A stretch of DNA of 64,000 bases, from assembly GCA_963711725.1 (NCBI GenBank), contig CAVQFO010000022.1:124001-188000 (forward strand), given 5' to 3'. Position numbers and translations under genes: made by a program. The notes beneath the pieces are model-generated. The model saw only the letters and a program-made list of their open reading frames with translations, did not search any database and was not told the origin of the DNA. Within the stretch, counting starts at the first letter, position 1. The number at the start of each line of letters is the position of its first letter. The stretch comes from CAVQFO01 sp963711725 (GTDB taxonomy: Bacteria > Pseudomonadota > Gammaproteobacteria > Nitrococcales > Aquisalimonadaceae). Below, piece by piece: positions 56,789 through 64,000 of the stretch.

Positions 56789-57427
56789 TTAGCGGGCGCC
56801 GAAGATGACCATCGTCTTGCCGGACACCGAGATCAGCCCCCGTTCCTCCAGGTCCTTGAGCACGCGCCCCACCATCTCCCGGGAGCAACCCACGATGCGT
56901 CCCAGTTCCTGGCGGGTGATGCGGATCTGCATGCCGTCGGGATGGGTCATGGCGTCGGGTTGCTGGCACAGGTCCAGCAGGGTGCGGGCGATGCGGCCGG
57001 TTACGTCCAGGAAGGCGAGGTCGCCCACCTTCTGGCTGGTTTTGCGCAGCCGGTCGGACATCTGGCCCGCCAGGAAATAGAGGATGTCGGGGTCTTCCCG
57101 GGCGATTTGCCGGAAGCGGGTATAGCTGATCTCGGCAAGCTCGCAACGGGTACGGGTGCGCACCATGGCGCTACGGGTCTGGGTCTCGTCGAACAGGCCC
57201 ATTTCCCCAAAGAACTCGCCGGCATTGAGGTAGGCGAGAATGATCTCGCGGCCTTCCTCGTCCTCAATCAGGACGCTGACGGAACCTTCCGTGATGTAAT
57301 AAAGGGCGTCGGGCTTGTCGCCCGCGTAGATAACGCCCGTCTTCGGCGGATACTGACGACGGTGACAATACTTCAACAGATTGTCGATCGACGCGTTACC
57401 GGTGCTTCCTTGTTCTCGGACCAACAT
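56789..57427 (-). CDS. crp: Cyclic AMP receptor protein (Crp/Vfr)
   Basis: A 212-residue global regulator. The cAMP domain shows VIYAGDKPDALYYITEGSVSVLIED and GEFFGEMGLFDE...RSAMVRTRTRCELAEI, including the phosphate-binding Arg-Ser. The helix-turn-helix reads RQELGRIVGCSREMVGRVLKDLEERGLISV, almost the E. coli CRP motif, so the same TGTGA-type site is expected. In Pseudomonas the orthologue Vfr controls pili and virulence. I start at 57427 (MLVREQGSTGNASID) to match the usual 210-214 residues. Confidence 0.95.
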   Translation of the reverse strand: MLVREQGSTGNASIDNLLKYCHRRQYPPKTGVIYAGDKPDALYYITEGSVSVLIEDEEGREIILAYLNAGEFFGEMGLFDETQTRSAMVRTRTRCELAEISYTRFRQIAREDPDILYFLAGQMSDRLRKTSQKVGDLAFLDVTGRIARTLLDLCQQPDAMTHPDGMQIRITRQELGRIVGCSREMVGRVLKDLEERGLISVSGKTMVIFGAR

Positions 57428-58013
57428 GCTCCTGCCTTGATCGCGCCTCGGTTTCGACGACGAGCTTATTACAGGGGCGTAGTCCCGTAAACGTTTTGTG
57501 GAGACCTCCATCGACAGACTCCCGCGTTGCCTGGTGTATGAGTCAGCTCCCGGATTGGGAGGGCTCGAAAGGCGCTTCGCGTAATGTTCTCGTTATATGT
57601 TCTATCGGCGGCTGCTTTCGAAACCGTAGCCTTGTTTCCTGTTCTGTTCGGCGTTCCCTGCCATTCCAGGGAGGCCCTTCGAGGCCTATCAAGCCTAATC
57701 GGCTGGCTTCGGCACACCGGCGGCGCGTGCACTGCCTCAAGCAGAAGGGATCGCTGGGTGGCGATCACGCGCGGCTCCGTTCCGAAAGCCCCTAGTGCTT
57801 CCACTATAGTACGAGTCCATGAAGGAGGCTAGCTAAGTTGTTGAAAGCCCTGAAAACCAAAGCTCGTCTCCAGTCTCGCCAAAACCCGCTGAAACTTTTT
57901 ATTTCACTATGTCGTTCAATGTCTTACACTCTGCCCCCCGAACAGGTCCTGACGCCCCCTGCGGCCTGATCGGAGCGTAACTGGATTCCGCGACACCAGA
58001 GGCCTGCAGCGAG
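57428..58013. other. 586-base intergenic region between crp and osmC
   Basis: This is the divergent promoter region of crp and the OsmC-family gene. Overlapping short frames exist, but none has conserved features. I find no convincing promoter pair; a TATAGT at 57805-57810 stands alone. It may hide leader RNA or CRP sites that I cannot confirm. Confidence 0.5.
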
Positions 58014-58430
58014 ATGCACGCAACAGTCAAATGGCAAGGCGAAGCCACTTTCGAAGGAACCCCCGGTAGCGGCCACAAGGTCATTATGGACGGCCCACCG
58101 GATGCCGGTGGCCGCGACCTGGGCGTTCGGCCCATGGAAATGATCCTGCTGGGTCTCGGCGGCTGCTCCGCGTTCGACGTGGTGCATATCCTGCGCCGCG
58201 GCCGGCACGAGGTTGCCGGGTGCGAGGTGGAACTGGATGCGGATCGCGCGGATCAACCTCCCAAGGTGTTCACCGCCATTCGGCTTCACTTCAAGGTGAG
58301 CGGCAAGGACCTTCCCGAGACCGCGGTGAAGCGCGCGGTGGAATTGTCGGCCGAGAAATACTGTTCCGCGTCGATCATGTTGGGCAAGTCCGTGGCCATC
58401 AGCCATGACTTCGAAGTGGTCTCCGCCTGA
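58014..58430 (+). CDS. OsmC family protein
   Basis: A 138-residue OsmC/Ohr-fold protein, possibly a thiol peroxidase. It has GPPDAGGRDLGVRPMEMILLGLGGCSAFDVVHIL with the first cysteine (GGCSAFD) and EKYCSASIMLGKSVAI with the second, matching the two-Cys OsmC pattern. Substrate unknown. In Pseudomonas the homologue also lies between crp(vfr) and speD. speD starts 100 bases downstream. Confidence 0.9.
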   Translation: MHATVKWQGEATFEGTPGSGHKVIMDGPPDAGGRDLGVRPMEMILLGLGGCSAFDVVHILRRGRHEVAGCEVELDADRADQPPKVFTAIRLHFKVSGKDLPETAVKRAVELSAEKYCSASIMLGKSVAISHDFEVVSA

Positions 58431-58530
58431 GTTGAAACAACTCCCTTCGAACCCAGGTCGGTAGACAGATTGGTTCTTCATCCCGGCGTGCGCTGCTCGC
58501 ATTCGCCCGGGAAATGTCGGAGGACGGCAG

Positions 58531-59346
58531 TTGGTAGAGTCCCAAAAGCTGAAGCTCCACGGGTTCAACAACCTGACCAAATCGCTGAGCTTTAATATTT
58601 ATGATGTGTGCTTCGCCAAGAATGCGGAGCAGCGCCAAGCCTACATCGAGTACATCGACGAGGTTTACAACGCCGAGCGTCTGACGCAGATCCTGACCCA
58701 GGTGGCCGAGATCATCGGTGCCAACATCCTCAATATCGCGCGCCAGGACTACGAGCCCCAGGGGGCGAGTGTCACCATCCTGATTGCCGAGGAGGAGACG
58801 GTGGAATCTTCAGCGGTGGAAGGCGGGCCGGCGCCCGGGCCGCTGCCTGATACCGTGCTGGCGCATCTGGACAAGAGCCACATCACGGTGCACACGTATC
58901 CGGAGAGCCACCCGGACCAGGGCGTGAGCACTTTTCGCGCCGATATCGACGTGTCCACCTGCGGCGTAATCTCGCCGCTGAAGGCGTTGAATTTTCTGAT
59001 CCATTCCTTCGATTCGGACATCGTGACCATGGACTACCGCGTGCGGGGCTTTACCCGCGACGTGGAGGGGCGCAAGCACTTCATCGATCACGAGATCAAC
59101 TCCATTCAGAACTATCTGTCCGAGGACACCAAGCAGCAGTATCAGATGATCGACGTGAACGTGTACCAGGAACACATGTTCCACACCAAGATGCTGCGCA
59201 AGGAGCTGGAGTTGGACAACTACCTGTTCGGCGAGACGTCCGAGAATTTCACCGACGTGGAGAAGGAACATATCCGCCGCCAGCTCCGCCGGGAAATGGC
59301 GGAGATCTTCTACGGCCGTAACATGGAGCCCGGCCAGGAGGTCTGA
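58531..59346 (+). CDS. speD: S-adenosylmethionine decarboxylase proenzyme
   Basis: A 271-residue pyruvoyl enzyme giving decarboxylated SAM for spermidine synthesis. KLKLHGFNNLTKSLSFNIYDVCFAK and GANILNIARQDYEPQGASVTIL match E. coli SpeD closely. Self-cleavage occurs in LDKSHITVHTYPESHPDQG, forming the pyruvoyl group from Ser116. TTG at 58531, eight bases after GGAGG, is the likely start; no ATG fits. The C-terminus ends YYGRNM-like FYGRNMEPGQ. Confidence 0.95.
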   Translation: MVESQKLKLHGFNNLTKSLSFNIYDVCFAKNAEQRQAYIEYIDEVYNAERLTQILTQVAEIIGANILNIARQDYEPQGASVTILIAEEETVESSAVEGGPAPGPLPDTVLAHLDKSHITVHTYPESHPDQGVSTFRADIDVSTCGVISPLKALNFLIHSFDSDIVTMDYRVRGFTRDVEGRKHFIDHEINSIQNYLSEDTKQQYQMIDVNVYQEHMFHTKMLRKELELDNYLFGETSENFTDVEKEHIRRQLRREMAEIFYGRNMEPGQEV

Positions 59347-59376
59347 CCGGGTCCGGCGTCCGGTGGGTGATGCGGT

Positions 59377-60021
59377 CTAGACCCAGTAGGTCGCGCCCGT
59401 CATCACCTTCGAGGACAGCCGCATCAGGCGTTTCACGGGTTCCGGCAACTCCGCGCCGCCGGCTTCCACGGCCGTGGTGGCGTGCTGGCCCTCGTCTTCC
59501 TTCATCTGCTCGATTACCGCCCGGGTCCGCGTGTCGCCGGCGGGCAGCCGCCCCAGATGGCCGTCCAGGTGCCGAACGACCTGCCGCTCGGTTTCCGCCA
59601 GAAAACCCAGGCTCCAGCGGTCTCCCGCCGCGCCGGCCAGGGCGCCCAATGTCAGGGATCCCAGGTAGAACAGGGGATCCAGGTGACTGGTGCGCCCCTC
59701 GAGTTCATCGATTCTGTCGCGGCACCAGGCCAGGTGGTCGTTTTCCTCATCGGCCGCCCTCTGCATGGCCTCACGCACGCGCTGTTCCCGGGCCGTTAGC
59801 GCCTGGCCCTGGTAGAGCGCCTGGGCGCAGACCTCACCACAGTGGTTGACCCGCATGAGGCGCCCGGACTCCGCCCGCTCCGCGTCGTTCAGATCGGGCT
59901 CTTCGGCGCGTTCCGCCGGCGCCGGCCGACCCGTGGTGCGCGGGCGGCCGAACACCGTTCTCAAGCCGCGGTCCACTTCCATAACAAGCCGGTCCAACGG
60001 TGAATAGTCACGCTCTGTCAT
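59377..60021 (-). CDS. coq7: 2-polyprenyl-3-methyl-6-methoxy-1,4-benzoquinone monooxygenase
   Basis: A 214-residue di-iron hydroxylase for the last hydroxylation of ubiquinone synthesis, membrane-associated. Iron ligands appear in ELRMRVNHCGEVCAQALYQG-type LMRVNHCGEVCAQALY, ADEENDHLAWCRDRIDEL and MKEDEGQHATTAVEAGG, the ExxH pairs of the family. I start at 60021 (MTERDYSPLDRLVMEVDRGL). It is convergent with speD and divergent from rplM. Confidence 0.94.
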   Translation of the reverse strand: MTERDYSPLDRLVMEVDRGLRTVFGRPRTTGRPAPAERAEEPDLNDAERAESGRLMRVNHCGEVCAQALYQGQALTAREQRVREAMQRAADEENDHLAWCRDRIDELEGRTSHLDPLFYLGSLTLGALAGAAGDRWSLGFLAETERQVVRHLDGHLGRLPAGDTRTRAVIEQMKEDEGQHATTAVEAGGAELPEPVKRLMRLSSKVMTGATYWV

Positions 60022-60153
60022 AGGCTCTTCCCGCAATTTCCTGAGTGTATGCTACTACGGTCTGGAATGGGCCTCCAATGGCCGCCGGGGTCACCTCGTA
60101 AAAGCCCGTAACTGGTTGTTCCTGCGGGCTTAGATGTGAGGCGTCTGCTTTGG

Positions 60154-60194
60154 GTGCATTGCAACAAAAAATGCTTGACATGTGCACTGCAACA
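60154..60194. repeat. Direct repeat GTGCATTGCAACA / GTGCACTGCAACA
   Basis: Two 13-bp copies with one mismatch start 28 bases apart (60154-60166 and 60182-60194), flanking TTGACA at 60175-60180. Both contain TGC-N3-GCA, a spacing reminiscent of PhaR-type sites. This is pattern resemblance only. Confidence 0.45.
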
Positions 60195-60203
60195 TAGCAG
60201 ACT

Positions 60204-60313
60204 TCTAATCGTCAGCTGACGGTGTGATCACCTTCGACTGACGCTACTCCTCCATCCTCCTTTTGGTGGAATTTTATGGCGCGGCATCCTACCATTTGCC
60301 GCGCCTTTTTTTT
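60204..60313 (+). ncRNA. Candidate intergenic small RNA
   Basis: Between coq7 (minus) and the rplM promoter lies a plus-strand stretch that ends in a strong terminator but starts after no plus-strand gene. It contains CGTCAGCTGACG and CCTCCTTTTGGTGG hairpins, with repeated CCTCC (anti-Shine-Dalgarno-like) and a U8 tail. A TTGACA at 60175 could be the -35 element, but no good -10 is seen at standard spacing, so the 5' end is uncertain. It could instead be a vestigial gene end. Confidence 0.4.
60279..60313 (+). terminator. Strong intrinsic terminator upstream of rplM
   Basis: GGCGCGGC (60279-60286) pairs with GCCGCGCC (60298-60305) and is followed by eight T. It faces the plus direction, and no plus-strand gene ends within 900 bases upstream. 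Confidence 0.88.
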
Positions 60314-60351
60314 GTTTGTGGGCCGAGTCGCCATCGGCGTCCCGACGGATC

Positions 60352-60380
60352 TTGTATGTCCGGGACGTTTCTTGTACTAT
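60352..60380 (+). promoter_or_regulatory. Probable sigma-70 promoter of rplM-rpsI
   Basis: TTGTAT (60352-60357), a 17-base spacer and TACTAT (60375-60380) form a good promoter 46 bases before the rplM start. It lies after the terminator, so ribosomal protein transcription need not pass it. Confidence 0.65.
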
Positions 60381-60426
60381 TCCGGCCCTTCTTAAGACGA
60401 GCATCGGCCCTCGGAGAGAGCGGTTA

Positions 60427-60855
60427 ATGAAGACCTTTAGTGCGAAGCCGGCAGAAGTGGAGCGGGACTGGTTCATCGTCGATGCGACGGATAAGACCTT
60501 GGGTCGTCTGTCCACCGAGATCGCCCGCCGCCTGCGCGGCAAACATAAGCCCGAATTCACCCCTCACGTGGACACCGGCGATTATATCGTCGTGGTCAAC
60601 GCCGAGAAGGTGAAGGTGACGGGCCGGAAGGCGGCCAACAAGACCTACTACCATCACACCGGCTATATCGGCCATCTCAAGAGCGCTACGTTCCAGCAGC
60701 TCATCGAGAAAAAGCCGGAGAAGGTGATCGAGACCGCCGTTAAGGGTATGCTGCCCAAAAACCGGCTCGGTCGGGCGATGTTCAAGAAGCTCAAGGTCTA
60801 CGCCGGCCCCGAACATCAGCACGCGGCTCAGCAGCCCAAGCCGCTCGAGATCTGA
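60427..60855 (+). CDS. rplM: 50S ribosomal protein L13
   Basis: A 142-residue large-subunit protein. KTFSAKPAEVERDWFIVDATDKTLGRLSTEIARRLRGKHKP, GDYIVVVNAEKVKVTGRK and MLPKNRLGRAMFKKLKVYAG are standard L13. ATG at 60427 follows GGAGAGAGCGGTTA. In E. coli L13 represses its own rplM-rpsI mRNA. rpsI starts 44 bases later. Confidence 0.98.
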   Translation: MKTFSAKPAEVERDWFIVDATDKTLGRLSTEIARRLRGKHKPEFTPHVDTGDYIVVVNAEKVKVTGRKAANKTYYHHTGYIGHLKSATFQQLIEKKPEKVIETAVKGMLPKNRLGRAMFKKLKVYAGPEHQHAAQQPKPLEI

Positions 60856-60899
60856 AGCGCGCTCGGCACGAACCGAGCTCTAACGGGATTCTGAAGAAC

Positions 60900-61292
60900 A
60901 TGGCAGAACAGCAGTACTACGGAACCGGTCGCCGCAAGACCTCCCAGGCGCGTGTTTTCCTGCGCAATGGTAGCGGCAGCATCACCGTCAACGGCCGCGA
61001 CCTCGCCGAATACTTCGGCCGCGAGACGTCGCGCATGGTCGTGCGTCAGCCCCTGGAGCTCGTGGACGTGGTCGACAAGTTCGATATCAACGTCACCGTC
61101 AAGGGCGGCGGCCCCAGCGGCCAGGCCGGTGCCATTCGCCACGGCATCACCCGTGCGCTGATGCAGTACGACGAAGAGCTGCGCGGCACTCTGCGCAAGG
61201 CCGGCTTCGTGACTCGCGACGCCCGCATGGTCGAGCGTAAGAAGGTCGGCCTCCACAAGGCCCGTCGCGCGACCCAGTTCTCCAAGCGCTAA
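60900..61292 (+). CDS. rpsI: 30S ribosomal protein S9
   Basis: A 130-residue small-subunit protein. AEQQYYGTGRRKTSQARVFL, GQAGAIRHGITRALMQYDEELR and the C-terminal ERKKVGLHKARRATQFSKR tail, which reaches tRNA in the P site, are all present. Co-transcribed with rplM. tRNA-Gln follows 18 bases downstream. Confidence 0.98.
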   Translation: MAEQQYYGTGRRKTSQARVFLRNGSGSITVNGRDLAEYFGRETSRMVVRQPLELVDVVDKFDINVTVKGGGPSGQAGAIRHGITRALMQYDEELRGTLRKAGFVTRDARMVERKKVGLHKARRATQFSKR

Positions 61293-61310
61293 TCGCGCAA
61301 ATCGGTTACT

Positions 61311-61384
61311 TGGGGGATCGTCTAGCGGCAGGACTACGGACTCTGACTCCGTCAACCTAGGTTCGAATCCTAGTCCCCCAGCCA
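61311..61384 (+). tRNA. tRNA-Gln (anticodon CTG)
   Basis: A 74-base cloverleaf with encoded CCA. Acceptor TGGGGGA pairs with TCCCCCA, the anticodon stem is ACGGA/TCCGT around loop CTCTGAC (anticodon CTG, reading CAG) and the T arm is CCTAGGTTCGAATCCTAGG-like. It lies directly after rpsI. Confidence 0.96.
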
Positions 61385-61603
61385 TAAGAAAACCGCTCGC
61401 CGAAAGGCGGGCGGTTTTTTTATGGGTAAGGAGCCGTCAGGCTCCGGGGGACTTGATGAGGACCTAGGTTCGACCAAATCGCCGGGAGCGATTTAGTGCG
61501 CCCGAAGGGCGACCCCGAAGGGGTGGAGGGCAGGAAGCCCGGAACAATCCTAGTCCCCCAGCCATAAGAAAACCGCTCGCCGAAAGGCGGGCGGTTTTTT
61601 TAT
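61366..61603 (+). repeat. Direct repeat of tRNA-Gln 3' tail plus terminator, 180-bp period
   Basis: Bases 61366-61423 (19 bases of the tRNA 3' end, then the terminator) are repeated identically at 61546-61603. Ahead of the second copy, ACCTAGGTTCGA of the T arm recurs at 61462-61473, but a ~72-base insert with GAAGGGCGACCCCGAAGGGG splits it. The arrangement recalls the ~178-bp repeats carrying 19 bases of tRNA tail after E. coli tyrT (RtT). Confidence 0.85.
61388..61421 (+). terminator. Intrinsic terminator after tRNA-Gln
   Basis: AACCGCTCGCC-GAAA-GGCGGGCGGTT is a long hairpin followed by seven T. The same sequence recurs 180 bases downstream at 61568-61601. Confidence 0.9.
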
Positions 61604-61657
61604 TGGGGATGTTTGAACCACGAAGATCACGAATGCACGGCGCGTGCGCGCATTTCA

Positions 61658-61746
61658 ATGTAGGGTGGGTTAGCGAAGCGTAACCCACCAATCCGGCGAA
61701 GCCGCAAGACCATGTCGGATTACGCTTCGCTAATCCGACCTACATC
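61658..61746. repeat. Two-hairpin GGTCGGATTAGCG repeat, copy 2 (inverted)
   Basis: Reverse orientation of the element at 43409-43506: GGGTGGGTTAGCGAAGCG palindrome first, spacer AATCCGGCGAAGCCGC, then TCGGATTACGCTTCGCTAA. It lies just beyond the end of the ACT-like gene. Confidence 0.85.
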
Positions 61747-61763
61747 GTTCTCCCATTCCTGCT

Positions 61764-62445
61764 TTAAACGCCTCCGCTCAACCCGCCCAACGGATCCCCT
61801 CGCACCAGGAACGTTTCGAAGATGGTGTCGAACACCAGCCGCGCGTCCGCCTCCGCTACGAATAGCTGCGTTTCGGTATAGGTCGACGATATCTCCACCA
61901 GGTTCACGTTCTGCAGCGTCACCCGTTGCACCAGCAGGTAGAGCAGGCCGGGGATGTCCACGTAGCGCCGGTCGAAATGCACGCCGATCGAAGCGATACC
62001 CCGGTGCTCGTGGATCGGCGCGCCGGGCAATGAGGAGTCCAGCAGTTCGCCGTAGCGGCCGTCGTAGATCAGCGTCAGCTCGTGCATGCCGTGGGTAAGG
62101 CTGCAGAAGGCGTTCTGCTGGTGAAGTTTCAGGTAGAAGCCGTTGAGGCGCTTGAGCAGGGTGGCAGTACGAGGATAAGTGCGCACCGCCAGGCCGGATT
62201 GGATGCTGACGGTCTCGATCTCGAAGCGTTCCACCGCCGGCTGGTGGTGCTGGGGCGTCGCGTCGAAGCCGCGACAAGGCCATGGTCACCGCCGACTCCT
62301 GGACATCCTTCCGGGTGCGCGCGGCCACCAGCGGCCGCAGGTGCCGCGCTAGCCGGGTGAGATTGAACAGATCATGGCGGAAGCCAAATTCCAGCAGGGG
62401 ATTGGCCCGAATTAGGGCGTGTAAAGCGTCGCGTATGGATAGCAT
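61764..62445 (-). CDS. ACT-domain-like conserved hypothetical protein, one frameshift
   Basis: The N-terminal 58 residues (LSIRDALHALIRANPLLEFGFRHDLFNLTRLARHLRPLVAARTRKDVQESAVTMALSRL, in pieces) form a helical domain also known at the start of aspartate-kinase-like ACT proteins. Removing one C near 62264 continues as DATPQHHQPAVERFEIETVSIQSGLAV and VNLVEISSTYTETQLFVAEAD, an ACT-type repeat. About 227 residues after correction. It is divergent from dapA, so a lysine-pathway link is tempting but unproven. Confidence 0.65.
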
Positions 62446-62557
62446 GTTATAGATGTAACAAAAGAATTGATAAAACGCGATAAATCTCTGATTAATTCAC
62501 TTGGCCATGACTCAATGTCCACACTCCCCGGATGGCACTAAACACGGGAGTGGAACC

Positions 62558-63469
62558 ATGGTCTGGCAATTCAGTGGGGTCTATACGGCGCTGGTGACGC
62601 CGTTCCGCAAGGATGGGGAAATCGACTGGGCGGCGCTGGATCGGCTGGTGGACCAGCAGGTGGCCGCGGGCGTGGACGGGATCGTGGTGCTGGGTACTAC
62701 CGGCGAAAGACCCACCGTGAGCGATGCCGAAGCCGACGCCTTGCTCCGGCGGATCCGCGATCGGGCACGGCGGCATTTGTCGGTGATCGCCGGAGTCTCC
62801 AGCAACGACACCGCCCACGCCGTGAGCCAGGCCAAAGCCGCCCAGGCCGCCGGCGCCGACGGGCTGCTGGTGACGTGTCCCTACTACAACAAACCCACCC
62901 AACCCGGCCTAACGGCGCATTTCCAGGCAGTGGCCGAGGCCGTGCCGTTGCCGCAGATCCTGTACAACATAGTCGGCCGTACCGGCGTGAATCTGGCGCC
63001 GACCACCATCGCCGAGCTTGGTGGCATACCCAATATCGCGGGCATCAAGGAGGCAAACCCCGACATGGGCCACGTCATGTCGGTGCTGGCCAGCGCGCCG
63101 GAGGGTTTTTCGGTGCTATCGGGCAATGACGACATGACCCTACCCATGATGGCGTTGGGCGGCCGCGGGGTCATCTCCACTCTGTCGAACCTGCTGCCGG
63201 AGCGGTTTAAGCAGATGGTGGACGCCGCCCTCGGGGAACGCTGGCAAGAGGCGCGGCGCCTGCATCACGGCTTGCTGGACGTCATGCGCGGCTGCGGCCT
63301 GGAGACCAACCCCATTCCCATCAAGACGGCCCTGGCCTGGCGGGGAGACATCGAGCCGGTGTTCCGGCTGCCCATGTGCTCCATGCAGGAGGCGCCGGCC
63401 GAGGAGTGGCGTCGACGGCTGGCGGCGGCCGGGGTGTTGCACGGTCAGGGTGCGGAGCGGGCGGCCTGA
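62558..63469 (+). CDS. dapA: 4-hydroxy-tetrahydrodipicolinate synthase
   Basis: A 303-residue class I aldolase for lysine and diaminopimelate synthesis. GVYTALVTPFRKDGEIDWAAL and GIVVLGTTGERPTV start the barrel. The Schiff-base lysine is K164 in AGIKEANPD; Tyr136 (YNIVGRTG) and Thr47 complete the proton relay. In GTTGERPT an Arg replaces the usual Ser, a small oddity. ATG at 62558 follows GGGAGTGGAACC. Confidence 0.93.
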   Translation: MVWQFSGVYTALVTPFRKDGEIDWAALDRLVDQQVAAGVDGIVVLGTTGERPTVSDAEADALLRRIRDRARRHLSVIAGVSSNDTAHAVSQAKAAQAAGADGLLVTCPYYNKPTQPGLTAHFQAVAEAVPLPQILYNIVGRTGVNLAPTTIAELGGIPNIAGIKEANPDMGHVMSVLASAPEGFSVLSGNDDMTLPMMALGGRGVISTLSNLLPERFKQMVDAALGERWQEARRLHHGLLDVMRGCGLETNPIPIKTALAWRGDIEPVFRLPMCSMQEAPAEEWRRRLAAAGVLHGQGAERAA

Positions 63470-63519
63470 GGAGGAGCAGAGTGAACCACGAAGGACACAA
63501 AGAGCACGAATGGAAGAAC

Positions 63520-63614
63520 GATGTAGGTCGGATTAGCGAAGCGTAGTCCGACATGCTTTGGCGGCTTCGCCGGATTGGTGGGTTACGCTTCGCTAACCCA
63601 CCCTACATCGACAT
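63520..63614. repeat. Two-hairpin GGTCGGATTAGCG repeat, copy 3
   Basis: Same orientation and length as the copy at 43409-43506, with ATGTAGG at the left and CCTACATCGACAT at the right. A CCACGAAGGACACAAAGAG fragment lies just upstream (63484). Confidence 0.85.
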
Positions 63615-63638
63615 GTGCGGACGCGCCGCCGTTCACCG

Positions 63639-63839
63639 TCACTTCCTGAAAAACCACAGAATCAACGTCAGCACCAGACTCACGATGATGGATGTGACGA
63701 TGGGAAAATAGAATCGGACATTGTCCTTCTCGATGACGATATCGCCGGGCAGGCGGCCCAGCCCCAGCTTGCTGACCCAGGGCCAGGCCAGGCCCACCAG
63801 GAGGATGGTCAGGCCGACGACTATAAGGATGCGCTGCAT
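63639..63839 (-). CDS. DUF2905 family small membrane protein
   Basis: A 66-residue protein with two membrane segments, ILIVVGLTILLVGLAWPW and IVTSIIVSLVLTLILWFF, joined by LGLGRLPGDIVIEKDNVRFYFP, the DUF2905 signature. Function unknown. It starts four bases after the rpiA stop on the same strand. Confidence 0.88.
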   Translation of the reverse strand: MQRILIVVGLTILLVGLAWPWVSKLGLGRLPGDIVIEKDNVRFYFPIVTSIIVSLVLTLILWFFRK

Positions 63840-63843
63840 GGCG

Positions 63844-64000
63844 TCAGTCCGCGGTGATGGTCTTTACCCCATCCTCCGTGGCCAGCAGCAACACGTCCGC
63901 GGGGCGCAGGGCGAACAGGCCGTTGGTGACCACGCCGGGGATGCGGTTGATTTCCTGTTCCAGCTTGATTGGTTCCTGGATGGTCAGGCCGTGCACGTCC
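63844..64000 (-). CDS. rpiA: Ribose-5-phosphate isomerase A, C-terminal end only
   Basis: The frame enters from the right edge and ends at 63844. The visible 51 residues, DVHGLTIQEPIKLEQEINRI then PGVVTNGLFALRPADVLLLATEDGVKTITAD, match the RpiA C-terminus (IPGVVTNGLF). It would interconvert ribose-5-P and ribulose-5-P, in line with rpe and tkt elsewhere in the window. Confidence 0.88.
   Translation of the reverse strand, partial: DVHGLTIQEPIKLEQEINRIPGVVTNGLFALRPADVLLLATEDGVKTITAD

Noticed and set aside
60175..60203. Sigma-70 promoter for the candidate small RNA
   Set aside because: TTGACA is perfect, but at 16-18 bases downstream there is no acceptable -10 hexamer.
61464..61691. 75-codon minus-strand frame over the tRNA tail repeat
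   Set aside because: It is made of repeat and terminator sequence and has no conserved features.

Overview
The window reads as about 64 kb of chromosomal DNA from a GC-rich gammaproteobacterium. Its gene order resembles Pseudomonas and the Chromatiales/Ectothiorhodospiraceae group: gshB, yqgE-ruvX-pyrR-pyrB-pyrX, pilGHIJK-chpABC, rpe-gph-trpE-trpG-trpD-trpC-crp-osmC-speD-coq7 and rplM-rpsI. Almost everything is housekeeping. I see no prophage, CRISPR array, transposase, restriction system or toxin-antitoxin pair. The exact genus is not determined.

Layout. 1-8.7 kb: end of a SprA-related gene, zapE, a conserved hypothetical, a histone-deacetylase-like hydrolase, metX-metW and the yggS-proC-yggT-yggU cluster. 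8.8-11 kb: twitching-motility ATPases pilT and pilU. 11.5-19.7 kb: one long minus-strand operon, gshB-apbE-NusG_II-Gx-tonB-yqgE-ruvX-pyrR-pyrB-pyrX plus a PyrK-like gene. 20-32.6 kb: the type IV pilus chemosensory (Chp) system pilG to chpC. 32.6-38.8 kb: a minus-strand group built around S-adenosylmethionine (metK, SAH riboswitch, ahcY, metF, bioA, rsmE). 39-43.4 kb: tkt-gap-pgk. 43.5-50.3 kb: purC, a CstR-like repressor with a TauE exporter, photolyase, a TetR regulator, a LuxR-type regulator with a lux-box-like site, and djlA. 50.5-60 kb: rpe, gph, the trp genes, crp, osmC, speD, coq7. 60-64 kb: a candidate small RNA, rplM-rpsI, tRNA-Gln with a repeated 3' tail, an ACT-like protein, dapA, a DUF2905 protein and the end of rpiA.

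How the genes connect. The pil/chp genes form a complete mechanosensing/chemosensing pathway, and crp (Vfr-like) lies about 25 kb away. The metX-metW pair and the metK-ahcY-metF block together cover methionine synthesis and the activated methyl cycle, and an SAH riboswitch sits ahead of ahcY. The trp genes are split by a 268-bp element with perfect 32-bp terminal inverted repeats, probably a MITE.

Sequence quality caveat. At least seven genes (pilU, chpA, chpB, purC, a CsoR-family gene, the luxR gene and the ACT-like gene) carry single-base indels. chpA has about ten, mostly in low-complexity linkers. Because purC is normally needed for purine synthesis, I think unpolished sequence is the likeliest cause, but true decay of chpA cannot be excluded.

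Several dispersed non-coding repeat families are present: a CGCGAAAGCG hairpin element, a CCACAGAGG-type inverted repeat, and a two-hairpin repeat ending in GGTCGGATTAGCG.
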